Assembly: GCA_963739995.1 (NCBI GenBank)
Contig: CAVUCH010000006.1
Span: 1-64,000 of the forward strand
Source: CAVUCH01 sp963739995
GTDB taxonomy: Bacteria; Acidobacteriota; Vicinamibacteria; Vicinamibacterales; JAENWD01
Length of the DNA: 64,000 nt
Direction: 5' to 3'
The notes below the pieces were generated by a model that saw nothing but the letters and a program-made list of their open reading frames with translations, did no database searches and had not been told where the DNA came from. The stretch's first letter is position 1; each line of letters starts with the position of its first letter. This document shows positions 26,161 to 36,034 of the stretch, in pieces. The position numbers and the translations under genes were made by a program.

Positions 26161-27536
26161 TGTCCATGCTCCCGGTGATCGACAAGTTCACGGGCGAGCG
26201 CATCGCGGAAGTGCCGATTGCCTCGTCTGACGACGTGGACCTCGCCGTCCGTGACGCCGAGCGTGCGTTTCCGGCGTGGAGCGAGACGCCGGCCCACGAG
26301 CGGTCGCGCGTGCTGCGCCGCGCGTCTGAACTGATCGATGCCCGGCGCGAGGCGCTCGCGACGACGATTGCCCGCGAGGCCGGAAAGGCATGGAAGCATG
26401 CCGTCGGGGAGATCGCCCGCAGCGTCGAGACCTTCGCCTTCGCCGCCGAAGAAACGAAACGCATCCATGGCGAGACCATACCCATGGATGCGTCTCCTTC
26501 AGGCGAGGGACGCGTCGGGTTCTACCTGCGGATGCCGATGGGCGTCATTGCGGCAATCACCCCCTTCAACTTCCCCCTCAATCTCGTCGCCCACAAGGTC
26601 GCTCCGGCGTTGGCGGCCGGCAATGCGCTCGTGCTCAAGCCGGCGGAGGAAACACCGCTCACCGCGGTTGCGCTCGCGGAAATCCTGGCTGACGCGGGAC
26701 TGCCGGACGGCGTGCTGCGGCTCGTGCACGGCGAGGGCCCGACGACTGGAGAGGCGCTCGTTCGGCATCCGGTGCCAGCGAAGATTTCGTTCACCGGCAG
26801 TCCGCCCGTGGGGCGGCTGATCACGAGTCTGGCTGGACTCAAGCGGGTCACGCTCGAACTCGGCAACAACTCGGGCACCATCGTGGAGCCCGACGCGGAT
26901 CTGGTGCGTGCGATCCCGCGGTGCGTCATGTCGTCGTTCGCCAACGCCGGGCAGGTGTGTCTCAGCCTGCAACGGTTGTACGTGCACGAAACAATCGCAG
27001 AGCCATTCATCCGTGAGTTCGTGCGGCAGACGGAGGCGTTGAAGGTCGGCAACCCGCTCGATCGCGATTGCGACGTGGGTCCGTTGATCTCGGACGACGC
27101 GGCCGACCGCGCTGAACGGTGGATCCGGGAAGCCGAAGCGGAAGGCGCGCGCATCGTGACCGGCGGCCGCCGCGAGGGCCGCGTGATCTGGCCCACCGTC
27201 CTCACCGACACGCGACCCGAGATGAAGGTGATGTGCCAGGAGGCGTTCGCGCCACTGGTCTCGATCGTCATCTACCGCGACTTCGACGAAGCGCTGCGCC
27301 TCGTGGGCGATTCTCCATATGGCCTGCAGGCAGGCGTCTACACCCGCGATCTGCACAAGGCGTTCGCCGCCGTGCGCCGCCTCGACGTGGGCGGCGTGAT
27401 GGTGAACGATACGTCGATTTTCCGCGTAGACCACATGCCCTACGGCGGCAACCGGATGAGCGGCATCGGGCGCGAAGGCGTGCGGTTCGCGATCGAGGAG
27501 ATGACGAACATCCGGATGGTGGTGATCAAGCCGTAG
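26160..27536 (+). CDS. aldehyde dehydrogenase
   Basis: A 458-residue NAD(P)-dependent aldehyde dehydrogenase. Catalytic Cys267 (NAGQVCLS) and Glu233 (LELGNNS) are in place, as are the oxyanion Asn in TPFNFPLN and the FTGSPPVG cofactor loop. The start overlaps the ubiX stop (ATGs at 26160 and 26166), with a strong GGGGAGGA upstream. Cys-pocket sequence resembles the short-chain aldehyde/glyceraldehyde branch; substrate not assignable. Confidence 0.9.
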   Translation: MSMLPVIDKFTGERIAEVPIASSDDVDLAVRDAERAFPAWSETPAHERSRVLRRASELIDARREALATTIAREAGKAWKHAVGEIARSVETFAFAAEETKRIHGETIPMDASPSGEGRVGFYLRMPMGVIAAITPFNFPLNLVAHKVAPALAAGNALVLKPAEETPLTAVALAEILADAGLPDGVLRLVHGEGPTTGEALVRHPVPAKISFTGSPPVGRLITSLAGLKRVTLELGNNSGTIVEPDADLVRAIPRCVMSSFANAGQVCLSLQRLYVHETIAEPFIREFVRQTEALKVGNPLDRDCDVGPLISDDAADRAERWIREAEAEGARIVTGGRREGRVIWPTVLTDTRPEMKVMCQEAFAPLVSIVIYRDFDEALRLVGDSPYGLQAGVYTRDLHKAFAAVRRLDVGGVMVNDTSIFRVDHMPYGGNRMSGIGREGVRFAIEEMTNIRMVVIKP

Positions 27537-27563
27537 CACCGCACCGGTGACTGGAGGTCCTCG

Positions 27564-28556
27564 ATGTCGCGCCTGTTCGGCCTCGCCCTGGCCGTGGCCC
27601 TGCTCGTGTCTGGTCCAGCGGCGGGTGTCAGTTCGGCTCAGGCCGCTCGCGCCTCACACGTCAAGGTCACCGTCCTCTCCACCATGCTCGTCGGCAGCGT
27701 GAACGCTGGCGTCGGCGAATGGGGCTTTGCGGCCGTCCTCGAGGTGGACGGCCGGCGCCTGCTCGTCGACACCGGCGCGCGGGCCGAGACGGTGCTGAAG
27801 AATGCCACCGAGCTGAAGGTGGACCTCGCCTCCATCACCGACCTCGTGATCACGCACAACCATGGCGACCACACCGGCGGCCTGCTGGTGCTGCGTCGCG
27901 AGCTGGCCAGGCAGAACCCGCAGGCCCTCTCACGTGCGCACGTGCCGAAGGGCGTCTTCTACCCGCGGCCCGGCGCCAACGGTCGCGAAGGCAACGGCTT
28001 GTTGCCACTCAAGGTGCAGTACGAGGCCATCGGTGGCGTGTTCATCGAGCACGCCGGCCCGATCGTCCTGATGCCCGGTGTGACGATGCTGGGTCCCGTG
28101 CCGCGGGTGCACCCGGAACGGAACTGGGGTGGCCCGCCGGGAGGACCTGCCGGTCGCGTACAGACGCCTGACGGCACCGTCGAGGACACTGTGCCCGAGG
28201 ACACCTCGGTCGTCGTCGACACCGCGGACGGGCTGGTGCTCATCAGCGGGTGCGGGCACGCCGGCATCATCAACTCGATGGAGTACGCGCGCACGACGGT
28301 GCGGGCCGCACCGGTCGTCGCGGCGATCGGCGGGTTTCACCTGTTCGCCGCCACCGACGAGACCCTGGCGTGGACAGCCGGCAAGATGAAGGCGCTGGGC
28401 GTGCAGCACCTCCTTGGCGCGCACTGCACGGGCATCGAAGCCGTGTATCGGCTGCGGCAGCTTGTCGGGCTCACGCGCGCGACCGCAGCGGTGGCAGGCG
28501 TGGGCGCCAGCTACACTCACGGCACGGGCATCGACCCGACAGCCCTGGCCCGCTGA
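27564..28556 (+). CDS. exported metallo-beta-lactamase-fold hydrolase
   Basis: A 330-residue MBL-fold protein with a signal peptide (residues 1-27, cleavage near AQA-AR). The metal motif is ITHNHGDHTGGL (His98, His100, Asp102, His103), with GCGHAGI further on. The layout resembles the archaeal-type dihydropterin/RFAP-synthase-related branch of the fold, but these are rarely exported. ATG 27564 with GGAGGT at ideal spacing. Confidence 0.85.
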   Translation: MSRLFGLALAVALLVSGPAAGVSSAQAARASHVKVTVLSTMLVGSVNAGVGEWGFAAVLEVDGRRLLVDTGARAETVLKNATELKVDLASITDLVITHNHGDHTGGLLVLRRELARQNPQALSRAHVPKGVFYPRPGANGREGNGLLPLKVQYEAIGGVFIEHAGPIVLMPGVTMLGPVPRVHPERNWGGPPGGPAGRVQTPDGTVEDTVPEDTSVVVDTADGLVLISGCGHAGIINSMEYARTTVRAAPVVAAIGGFHLFAATDETLAWTAGKMKALGVQHLLGAHCTGIEAVYRLRQLVGLTRATAAVAGVGASYTHGTGIDPTALAR

Positions 28557-28611
28557 CGTCGTAGCATCAGCAGGGCGGGGGCGCCGGGCCCCGCGATGAT
28601 GACGCGTCTGT

Positions 28612-29100
28612 ATGACTGACCATGTCAAGAACTACATCACCCCCGCCGGGTACCGGCGACTGCAGGAGGAGCTCGCACGCCTGTGGAAGGTGGAGCGGCC
28701 GCCGGTCGTCACGACCGTGGCCTGGGCCGCCGGCAACGGCGACCGCTCGGAGAATGCCGACTACATCTTCGGTAAGAAGAAGCTGCGCGAGATCGACCGG
28801 CGCATCCGCTACCTGTCGAAGAGCCTCGACCGGGCCGTGGTGGTGGACAACTCGGGCAAGGCACTCGAGCAGGTCCGTTTCGGCGCGAACGTGACCATCC
28901 TCGATGAAACCGGCGACGCGCGCGAGGTCACCATCGTAGGTGTAGACGAACTCGACAATTCCGATGCGCGCGTGTCCTGGCGCTCTCCGTTGGCCAGGGC
29001 GCTGCTGACGGCAAAGGTCGGAGACACGGTGACGGTTTGCGCGCCACGCGGGCCGGCGCGCATCGAGATCGTCGCAATCCGGTACGACGACCTGCGCTGA
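28612..29100 (+). CDS. greB: transcription elongation factor GreB
   Basis: A 162-residue factor that enters the RNA polymerase secondary channel and triggers cleavage of backtracked transcripts. The N-terminal coiled coil has the acidic tip GDRSENADY (Asp44 and Glu47 being the likely metal-binding pair), and FGKKKLREIDRRIRYL is typical of GreB rather than GreA. The C-terminal FKBP-like domain is complete. ATG 28612. Confidence 0.93.
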   Translation: MTDHVKNYITPAGYRRLQEELARLWKVERPPVVTTVAWAAGNGDRSENADYIFGKKKLREIDRRIRYLSKSLDRAVVVDNSGKALEQVRFGANVTILDETGDAREVTIVGVDELDNSDARVSWRSPLARALLTAKVGDTVTVCAPRGPARIEIVAIRYDDLR

Positions 29101-29109
29101 GCAGGCGCG

Positions 29110-29298
29110 TCAGTACCACCACCGCGTGGTCAGCCGTTCGGCGCCCATCCAGACGGCGACGAGCGCCAGCAGTACGATAATTGCCGTGATTTCCGGCCAG
29201 CGATAGCCAGAATACAGTCCCACGGCGAGCACGAGCAGGCTCACGACCAGCCATATCGGGATGAACAGCAGGCGTCGCCGCTGGGTGGTATCGGCCAT
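29110..29298 (-). CDS. two-helix small membrane protein
   Basis: A 62-residue protein with two transmembrane segments (about 10-30 and 35-52) and a basic N-terminus (TQRRR). It is convergent with greB and its start lies before the gene at 29417 on the other strand. Family not recognised. Confidence 0.55.
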   Translation of the reverse strand: MADTTQRRRLLFIPIWLVVSLLVLAVGLYSGYRWPEITAIIVLLALVAVWMGAERLTTRWWY

Positions 29299-29416
29299 GC
29301 TCCCGGGTCGAGCAACCAGGGTGCCACGTCGGCGCTACGGCGCCGAGCTCTCCCGGAACCTGTTCAGGTCGCCGCTCGTCTCCCGTGTGAACAGCAGCGT
29401 TCAGCAGCTCATCACA

Positions 29417-30382
29417 ATGCGCACCACCTCACCTGGCCTGCCGGTGCTTGCACTCGCTCTGTGCGTCATGCTGTGGGGCGGGCACACCGCACGTTCGGCG
29501 CAACCCGCCCCCCGCACCTCCGACCTGGACGCGTTCATGGCGCAGGTGCTCGCCAGGCGCGACGACAACTGGAGCAAGCTGCAGCAATACGTGCTCGACG
29601 AGCGCGAGCGTGTTCAGGTGGTCGGCCCCGCGGGCGCTCGGCTGTATGCCCTCGATCGCGAGTACACGTGGTACATCCGCGAGGGCGCCTTCGTGCGCAG
29701 CCCGGTGCGCTTCGACGGCGTCACGCTGAGCGAAGACGAGCGGCAGGCGTACGAGCGCCGGTGGATCGAACGCGAGCGGCAGCGCGATGCGCGGCGCTCC
29801 GCGCGAGCGCCCTCTACTCCTCCAGCCGAGCCAGCGGCCGCCGAACCGCCCGCGGACGTGGACGGTCTTCTGAAGCTGACGAGGGAGCCGCAATTCGTTT
29901 CCGCGGCCTACTTTCTGCGTTTCAAGTTCGAGCCGGGCCGGTACGCCCTGGCAGGACGCGAGCCGTTCGAGGGACGCACAGTGCTTCGGATCGAGTACTA
30001 CCCTGAGCGCCTGTATGCCGACGATGAACCCAGCCGCGAGGGTGGCCGTCCGGAGCCCAAGGATGATGGCGTGGGTGCACGAATCGACCGCCAGATGAAC
30101 AAGGTGGCGCTCATCACGTTGTGGGTCGAGCCCGGCGCGCATCAGATCGTCAAGTACACCTTCGACAACGTGGGATTCGACTTCCTGCCGGGCCGCTCAC
30201 TCGTGCGCGTGGACAGCGTGCTCGCCTCGATGCAGATGGGAGAGCCGTTCCCCGGCGTCTGGCTGCCGCGCGCGATAGACGGCCGCGGCGCATTCACGCT
30301 TGCGAACGGCACCTACACCATTCAGTACGACCTCGCATACCTCAACTACCGGCAGGCGGATGTGAAGGTGAAGCTTCGATGA
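29417..30382 (+). CDS. exported protein coupled to an outer-membrane barrel
   Basis: A 321-residue secreted protein: signal peptide about 1-27 (cleavage near RSA-QP), a helical region with EDERQAYERRWIERERQR, a disordered Pro/Ala linker (about 135-152), then a beta-rich C-terminus of the outer-membrane lipoprotein-sorting kind (FLRFKFEPGRYALAGREPFEGRTVLRIEYYP). It overlaps the barrel gene at 30379 by four bases (ATGA), so the two products probably act together at the outer membrane. Family not firmly recognised. Confidence 0.75.
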   Translation: MRTTSPGLPVLALALCVMLWGGHTARSAQPAPRTSDLDAFMAQVLARRDDNWSKLQQYVLDERERVQVVGPAGARLYALDREYTWYIREGAFVRSPVRFDGVTLSEDERQAYERRWIERERQRDARRSARAPSTPPAEPAAAEPPADVDGLLKLTREPQFVSAAYFLRFKFEPGRYALAGREPFEGRTVLRIEYYPERLYADDEPSREGGRPEPKDDGVGARIDRQMNKVALITLWVEPGAHQIVKYTFDNVGFDFLPGRSLVRVDSVLASMQMGEPFPGVWLPRAIDGRGAFTLANGTYTIQYDLAYLNYRQADVKVKLR

Positions 30383-31632
30383 GGTGTTCGGTCGCAGCGC
30401 TCGCGCTGTCGATCGTGGCGGCGTCGGCTGCGCACGCGCAGGAACCCGCTCCAGCCGAGACCATCGTCGACATCCGCGTGCACGGCAATCACACCACGCC
30501 CGATGCCGAGATCATCCGCATCGCGGGAATCTCGACCGGGACGCCATTCTCGCCCGCGCTCATCGCCGATGTCGAAGAGCGTCTCCAGCAGAGCGGCCGG
30601 TTCAGGAGCATCGAGATTCGCAAACGGTCCCAGTCCATCGAGGACGCGAGCGCCATCCTGCTGATCATCGTGGTGGAGGAGCACGCAGGCGTTTCGGACG
30701 AGAACCCGAAACCGGGCGTGCTGCGACGACTCAAGGCGGGCACGATGTGGTTGCCGGTGCTCACGGCCGAGGACGGCTACGGCCTGACGTACGGCGCACG
30801 CGTCAGCCTGGTCGACGCGCTGGGTCGGCAGACGCGCTTGTCGGTGCCGCTGACATGGGGTGGCGAGCGGCGGGCCTCGGTAGAAGTGGAACGCCGTTTC
30901 GCTCATGGGCTGCTCACGCGCATCACCGCGGATGCGGGGATCACGCGTCGTGAGCACCCCGCGCTCGACGCATCCGACCGCCGCACCGGGGCGGGCGTGC
31001 GCGCGGAGCGCGCACTGTCATCGTGGTTCCGGCTCGGGGCCCATGCGCGTCTCTCGGACGTGCGGTTCGGCGCCCTGGACGACCAGCTCCGAACCGTGGG
31101 TGCGGAGGCGACGCTCGACACGAGGCGCGATCCCGCGTTCCCGCGCAATGCCGTGTATGCATCAGCGACTGTCGAGCGCCTGTGGTTCGAGCACTCGGCC
31201 GACACCCCGCGCGTGCTGGCCGACGTCCGCGGCTACGTCGGCCTCGTAAGGCAGGTGGTGTTCGTGGCACGGCTGCAGCAGGCGTGGTCCGCGGACGCCT
31301 TGCCGCCGTTCGAGCAGCCGCTGCTTGGCGGCACGGCGTCGCTGCGCGGCTTTCGCCTGGGCTACCGGATGGGCGATCGCCTCGTGGCGGGGTCCGCCGA
31401 GGTGCGGATGCCGATTACCTCACCCCTTCGGATCGCGCGCATCGGCGTCGCACTGTTTACCGACGCGGGCACGGTGTACGGCGCGGACGAGCGGCTGGCA
31501 GACACGCGCTGGGACAGGAGCGTTGGTGCCGGATTCTTCATCAATGCCCCGGTCGTCTCGATGCGCCTCGACGTGGCCCACGGCCTCGATGCCGGCACGC
31601 GTGCACACTTCACGCTCGGCCTTGCATTCTGA
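30379..31632 (+). CDS. BamA/TamA-like outer-membrane protein
   Basis: A 417-residue Omp85-type protein: signal peptide (cleavage near AHA-QE), a single POTRA-like domain (about 28-100; TIVDIRVHGNHTTPDAEIIRIAG), then a C-terminal surface-antigen barrel with the LRGF signature (GGTASLRGFRLGY) and a terminal Phe. With only one POTRA it is shorter than BamA, so a role in secretion or insertion of one partner, plausibly the protein encoded just upstream, is more likely than general assembly. Confidence 0.87.
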   Translation: MRCSVAALALSIVAASAAHAQEPAPAETIVDIRVHGNHTTPDAEIIRIAGISTGTPFSPALIADVEERLQQSGRFRSIEIRKRSQSIEDASAILLIIVVEEHAGVSDENPKPGVLRRLKAGTMWLPVLTAEDGYGLTYGARVSLVDALGRQTRLSVPLTWGGERRASVEVERRFAHGLLTRITADAGITRREHPALDASDRRTGAGVRAERALSSWFRLGAHARLSDVRFGALDDQLRTVGAEATLDTRRDPAFPRNAVYASATVERLWFEHSADTPRVLADVRGYVGLVRQVVFVARLQQAWSADALPPFEQPLLGGTASLRGFRLGYRMGDRLVAGSAEVRMPITSPLRIARIGVALFTDAGTVYGADERLADTRWDRSVGAGFFINAPVVSMRLDVAHGLDAGTRAHFTLGLAF

Positions 31633-31636
31633 GACA

Positions 31637-31743
<107 letters not shown>

Positions 31744-33909
31744 CTAACGAGTCCCGCCCCCACCAAACCCGCGTTGTTCGAGCAGCGCTTTCACATCCGG
31801 ATCGCGACTGCGGAACAGGCGATAGGCTTCGACTCGATCTATCGTATTGCCATTCGAGAGGATGTACTCGCGCAGTCGTTTCGCAACCGCCTTGTCCCAT
31901 GGACCGCCCGCCTCGAGAAACGCCTTCCAGGTGTCCGCGTCCATCACCTCCGACCACAGATAGCTGTAGTACCCGGCCGAGTACGCATCACTCGCGAACA
32001 GGTGCGTGAACTGGGGCAGACGGTGTCGCATGGCGACCTCGCGCGGCATGCCGATGCGCGCCAGCGTGTCGCGCTCGAACGCACCCGCGTCGACCGTGCC
32101 GCCGGTGGCCGTGTGCAGGTCCATGTCGACGATCGCCGAGCCCAGGTACTCAACCGTCGTGTAGCCCTGGTTGAAGGTCTCGCTGCGCACGATCTTGTCG
32201 ACGAGGGCCTGCGGCATGGGTTCCTTCGTCTGATAGTGCCGCGCGTAGCGATCCAGCACTTCGCGCGTCAGCAGCCAGTGCTCGTTCACCTGCGAGGGAT
32301 ACTCGACGAAATCGCGGGGTGTCACGGCGAGGCCGGGGTACCGCACGTTCTGCAGCAGGACGTGCAGGGCATGCCCGAACTCGTGGAACAGCGTTTCCGC
32401 ATCGTCGAGCGATATCAGCACCGGCTCGCCCGGCGCACCTTTCACGAAGTTGTTGTTGTTCGACGTGATCGCGGTGACCGGGCCGTCGAACGTGCTCTGC
32501 GTCCGGTATGCGGCCGCCCAGGCCCCCGAGCGCTTGCCCGTACGCGCAAAGTTGTCCAGATAGAACAGACCGCGGTGCGCCCCGGAGGGCGTGTCCGTCA
32601 CCTCCCACACGCGCACATCCGGATGGAAGACCGGCACGCGGCCGGTGATCTCGCGAAACGCGATCTCGTATCGCTGCTCGGCTGCCCAGAGCGCCCCGGC
32701 GACGATGTTCCCGAGCTCGAAGTAGGGCTTGACCTCGCTCTGCTGCAGGTCGTATTTCGCTTTGCGCACCCTGTCGGCGTAATAGAGGTAATCCCACGGC
32801 TCGATGGTGATGGCGTGACCGTCGGCGGCGGCGATCGCCTGCATGTCGGCGACCTCTTCCTTCACCCGCGCCACCGCGGCGGGCCAGACCTGCATCATGA
32901 GCTCGCGGGCGCGCGCCGGGTCCTTCGCCATGGTGTCGGACATGCGCCAGTGTGCGTGAGTCGCGTACCCGAGCAGTGCGGCACGCTCCGTGCGGAGCTT
33001 CACTACCCGGGCGATGATTGGCTTCGTGTCGTTCGTGTCGCCGTTGTCACCGCGCCGCTTGAAGCGGCTCCAGACCTGCTCCCGCAGATCGCGCCGGCTG
33101 GCATACGTGAGGAACGGATCCACGCTGGAGCGCGTGTTCACGATCACCCATTTGCCGCCCAGCCCGCGTTCGGTTGCGGCCGCCTTCGCGGCCGCGACGA
33201 GCGATTCCGACAGGCCCGCGAGATCAGCCTCGCTGTCGAGGACCGTCCACGTGTTCTCGTCTGCGAGCACCTTGGCGCTGAACTCCGAGAACAGACCGGC
33301 GAGCGCCTGATTGATCTCCCCGAGCTTCGCCTTCCCGGCGGCATCGAGCTTCGCCCCCCGGCGCACGAAGTTGTCGTACGCCAGGCTCGTGAGCCGCTGC
33401 TGGTCGGGAGCCAGCCCGGACGAAGCGGCCGACGCATGTAACGCTTCGACGCGCTTGAACAGCCGCTCGTCGAAGGCAATCGCGTCGCTGGCGGCCGCAA
33501 GCTTCGGCTGCCACTCGCGGTCGAGCGCCTGATACTGCGGTGAGTTCATGTTCGATGTCATGACCGAGAACAGCCGCACGAGACGGTCCCGTGTCTTTCC
33601 CGCGCGCTGCATGGCGGCAATCGTGTTCTCGAATGTGGGCGGCTCGGTGCTCCCCGCGATGGCCTCGATCTCGCGGTGTTCCTCTGCGAGTGCGGCCGCA
33701 AACGCGGTCGGGAAAAGCTCAGGCTTGACGATGTCCCACGGCGGGACTCCACCGAAGACGCCCGACCACTCCGCAAGCAACGGGTTGGGGGTACTCGGGG
33801 AAACAGCCTGCGGGGATGGCGCCGCGGCGGGCGCGACCTGCGCGCGGGCCGGCGCGATCGTGTGAGAGAGCGTGATCGCCGTGATGAGTACGGTGTAGAG
33901 CTGACGCAT
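31744..33909 (-). CDS. dcp: M3-family peptidyl-dipeptidase, exported
   Basis: A 721-residue zinc metallopeptidase of the Dcp/oligopeptidase A family. The signature HEFGHALH (His509, Glu510, His513) is intact, and the downstream Glu ligand and substrate loop (SAIVDMDLHTA, SDAYSAGYYSYLWSEV) follow. A signal peptide (about 1-23, cleavage near ARA-QV) and a Pro/Ala linker make it periplasmic. Its stop codon borders heptamer array A. Confidence 0.93.
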   Translation of the reverse strand: MRQLYTVLITAITLSHTIAPARAQVAPAAAPSPQAVSPSTPNPLLAEWSGVFGGVPPWDIVKPELFPTAFAAALAEEHREIEAIAGSTEPPTFENTIAAMQRAGKTRDRLVRLFSVMTSNMNSPQYQALDREWQPKLAAASDAIAFDERLFKRVEALHASAASSGLAPDQQRLTSLAYDNFVRRGAKLDAAGKAKLGEINQALAGLFSEFSAKVLADENTWTVLDSEADLAGLSESLVAAAKAAATERGLGGKWVIVNTRSSVDPFLTYASRRDLREQVWSRFKRRGDNGDTNDTKPIIARVVKLRTERAALLGYATHAHWRMSDTMAKDPARARELMMQVWPAAVARVKEEVADMQAIAAADGHAITIEPWDYLYYADRVRKAKYDLQQSEVKPYFELGNIVAGALWAAEQRYEIAFREITGRVPVFHPDVRVWEVTDTPSGAHRGLFYLDNFARTGKRSGAWAAAYRTQSTFDGPVTAITSNNNNFVKGAPGEPVLISLDDAETLFHEFGHALHVLLQNVRYPGLAVTPRDFVEYPSQVNEHWLLTREVLDRYARHYQTKEPMPQALVDKIVRSETFNQGYTTVEYLGSAIVDMDLHTATGGTVDAGAFERDTLARIGMPREVAMRHRLPQFTHLFASDAYSAGYYSYLWSEVMDADTWKAFLEAGGPWDKAVAKRLREYILSNGNTIDRVEAYRLFRSRDPDVKALLEQRGFGGGGTR

Positions 33910-33942
33910 GATGGAACCTCGAACTCCGGCCGGCGCGCGGCC

Positions 33943-34089
33943 CTACCTCAAATCAACAATCTCGCTGTCCTTGGTCACGTCCAGATGGGCAGCTTGCGGC
34001 ACCCTGCCGAGACCCGGCATCCGCATCATGTTGCCGGCCACGACAATCACGAATCCGGCGCCCGCGGCGGGCGCGACATCGCCAGCGCC
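33943..34089 (-). pseudogene. fhs: C-terminal remnant of formate-tetrahydrofolate ligase
   Basis: On the minus strand about 49 codons read GAGFVIVVAGNMMRMPGLGRVP and then AHLDVTKDSEIVDL, matching the last residues of formate-tetrahydrofolate ligase (family consensus GAGFxxxxxGxxMxMPGLPxxPAAxxIDV). The stop codon is in place but nothing upstream resembles the remaining about 500 residues. It is a 3' scar of a lost gene, oriented like dcp. Confidence 0.75.
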
Positions 34090-34400
34090 GCTTGCGAGGA
34101 AACAAGGAAGCAGGATGGCTGTCGCGATGGATCGGCTCAAGGGCAGCAGGGGTTGGCGGTGCTCGCCTCGCACCGCTCAGCTTGTCACCTAGCCTGGCTC
34201 CGGCGCAAGCTCCGCCGGCCCATGTGAAAGCGGGCCTGCTGTTCCAGAAAACCGACGGACGAGGGTTTCACGCGAGATGCGAGACAGCGGGGAGACTCCG
34301 GCGATTGCCAGCGCCGACACTCGAGTGGCAGTCCCCGACTGCACTTGATACATTTGCGTGCTGTGCCGCGGGATACCTGTGCGGCAGGGATGAGGGTTTC

Positions 34401-35942
34401 ATGGCCACGACTGTCACTACGCCATCGCTGCTCGCCAAGCTGCAGCTCGGGAACGTGAACAAGGGCGCCTCGGCGGGTTCGGACCGCTGGATCAGCGACC
34501 CGGATGCACAGGAGCTGGTGTCGTACAACCCGGCGACGGGCGAGCCGATTGCGCGCGTGCTGCAGGCCTCGGCCGAGGCGTACGACCAGGTGGTCAGCGA
34601 CGCCGTCATCGCGTTCCACTCCTGGCGGATGACGCCCGCACCGCGGCGGGGCGAGCTCGTGCGCGACCTGGGGAACGCGCTGCGCGAGATGAAGGAGCCG
34701 CTTGGCGACCTCGTGTCGCTGGAAATGGGGAAGATCCAGGCCGAGGGTCACGGTGAAGTGCAGGAGATGATCGACATCTGCGACTTTGCGACCGGTCTCT
34801 CGCGTCAGCTCTACGGTCTGACCATGGGGTCGGAGCGGCCCGGGCACCGGATGATGGAGCAGTGGCATCCCCTGGGTGTGGTCGGCGTCATCACGGCCTT
34901 CAACTTCCCGGTGGCGGTCTGGGCGTGGAACAGCGCCATCGCCGCGGTGTGTGGCGATCCCGTCCTATGGAAGCCTGCCGCACCCACGCCGCTCTGCGCC
35001 GTCGCGGTGCAGCACATCGCCAATCGGGTGATGGCAGACCACGGCGTCCGCGGCGTGTTCACGCTGGCCATTGGTGCAGGACGCACCGTGGGCGAGCAAA
35101 TGCTGAACGACCGGCGGCTGCCGCTCATCTCGTTCACCGGTTCCACCCAGGTGGGCGAGCACGTCGCGGCCACCGTCGCAAAGCGGTTCGGACGCACGAT
35201 TCTCGAGCTGGGCGGAAACAACGCGATCATCGTGACGGAGGACGCGGACCTCGATCTCGCGACGCGTGCGATCCTGTTCGGCGCCGTCGGCACGGCCGGC
35301 CAGCGCTGCACGTCGACCCGGCGCATCATCGCGCAGAAGACGATTGCCAACGACCTCGTGGAGCGCCTCGTGCGCGCGTACAAGCAGGTGCGGATCGGGG
35401 ACCCGCTGGACCCGTCCACGCTGATGGGCCCGCTGGTCACCCCCGACGCGCTGACCGACATGTTCGCGGCCATCGACCAGATCAAGGCTGAGGGGGGCGA
35501 AATTGTCGTGGGTGGCGGCCGGCGCGCCGATCTCGGGCCGCAGTTCGTGGAGCCCACCATCGTCCGCATGCCCGCGCAGACCGGCATCGTGAAGGCGGAG
35601 ACGTTCGCCCCGGTGCTGTACGTGATCGAGTACGACACATTCGAGGAAGCCCTGGCACTCCACAACGACGTTCCGCAAGGGCTGTCGAGCGCGATCTTCA
35701 CGGAGAGCATGCGCAAGGCGGAGGAGTTCCTGTCGGCGAAGGGGTCGGACTGCGGCATCGCCAACGTGAACATCGGCACATCGGGCGCAGAGATCGGTGG
35801 AGCGTTCGGCGGCGAGAAGGAGACGGGCGGCGGCCGCGAGTCCGGCTCCGATTCATGGAAGACGTACATGCGGCGGCAGACCAACACGGTGAACTGGTCG
35901 ACCGCCCTGCCGCTCGCGCAGGGGATCACGTTCGGGGAGTAG
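34401..35942 (+). CDS. ALDH7-family semialdehyde dehydrogenase
   Basis: A 513-residue aldehyde dehydrogenase of the antiquitin/AmaB type, which oxidises alpha-aminoadipate semialdehyde in lysine breakdown. Catalytic Cys303 (TAGQRCTSTRR), FNFPVAVWAWN and the long C-terminus (GGAFGGEKETGGGRESGSDSW) are characteristic of this family. ATG 34401 is used; the open frame upstream has no similarity. No other lysine-degradation gene is nearby. Confidence 0.92.
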   Translation: MATTVTTPSLLAKLQLGNVNKGASAGSDRWISDPDAQELVSYNPATGEPIARVLQASAEAYDQVVSDAVIAFHSWRMTPAPRRGELVRDLGNALREMKEPLGDLVSLEMGKIQAEGHGEVQEMIDICDFATGLSRQLYGLTMGSERPGHRMMEQWHPLGVVGVITAFNFPVAVWAWNSAIAAVCGDPVLWKPAAPTPLCAVAVQHIANRVMADHGVRGVFTLAIGAGRTVGEQMLNDRRLPLISFTGSTQVGEHVAATVAKRFGRTILELGGNNAIIVTEDADLDLATRAILFGAVGTAGQRCTSTRRIIAQKTIANDLVERLVRAYKQVRIGDPLDPSTLMGPLVTPDALTDMFAAIDQIKAEGGEIVVGGGRRADLGPQFVEPTIVRMPAQTGIVKAETFAPVLYVIEYDTFEEALALHNDVPQGLSSAIFTESMRKAEEFLSAKGSDCGIANVNIGTSGAEIGGAFGGEKETGGGRESGSDSWKTYMRRQTNTVNWSTALPLAQGITFGE

Positions 35943-36034
35943 CGTGCGGCCGTCGGCATTGACCGCGGGCACGGGTACAAGGGTGTAAACCTTGGCGCTC
36001 TTCGTGTCCGTCGTGCCGTGGCTACAATGGTCCC

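Noticed and set aside
31774..33441. 555-codon open frame on the plus strand
   Set aside because: Antisense to the M3 peptidase with an intact HEFGH; no domain features.
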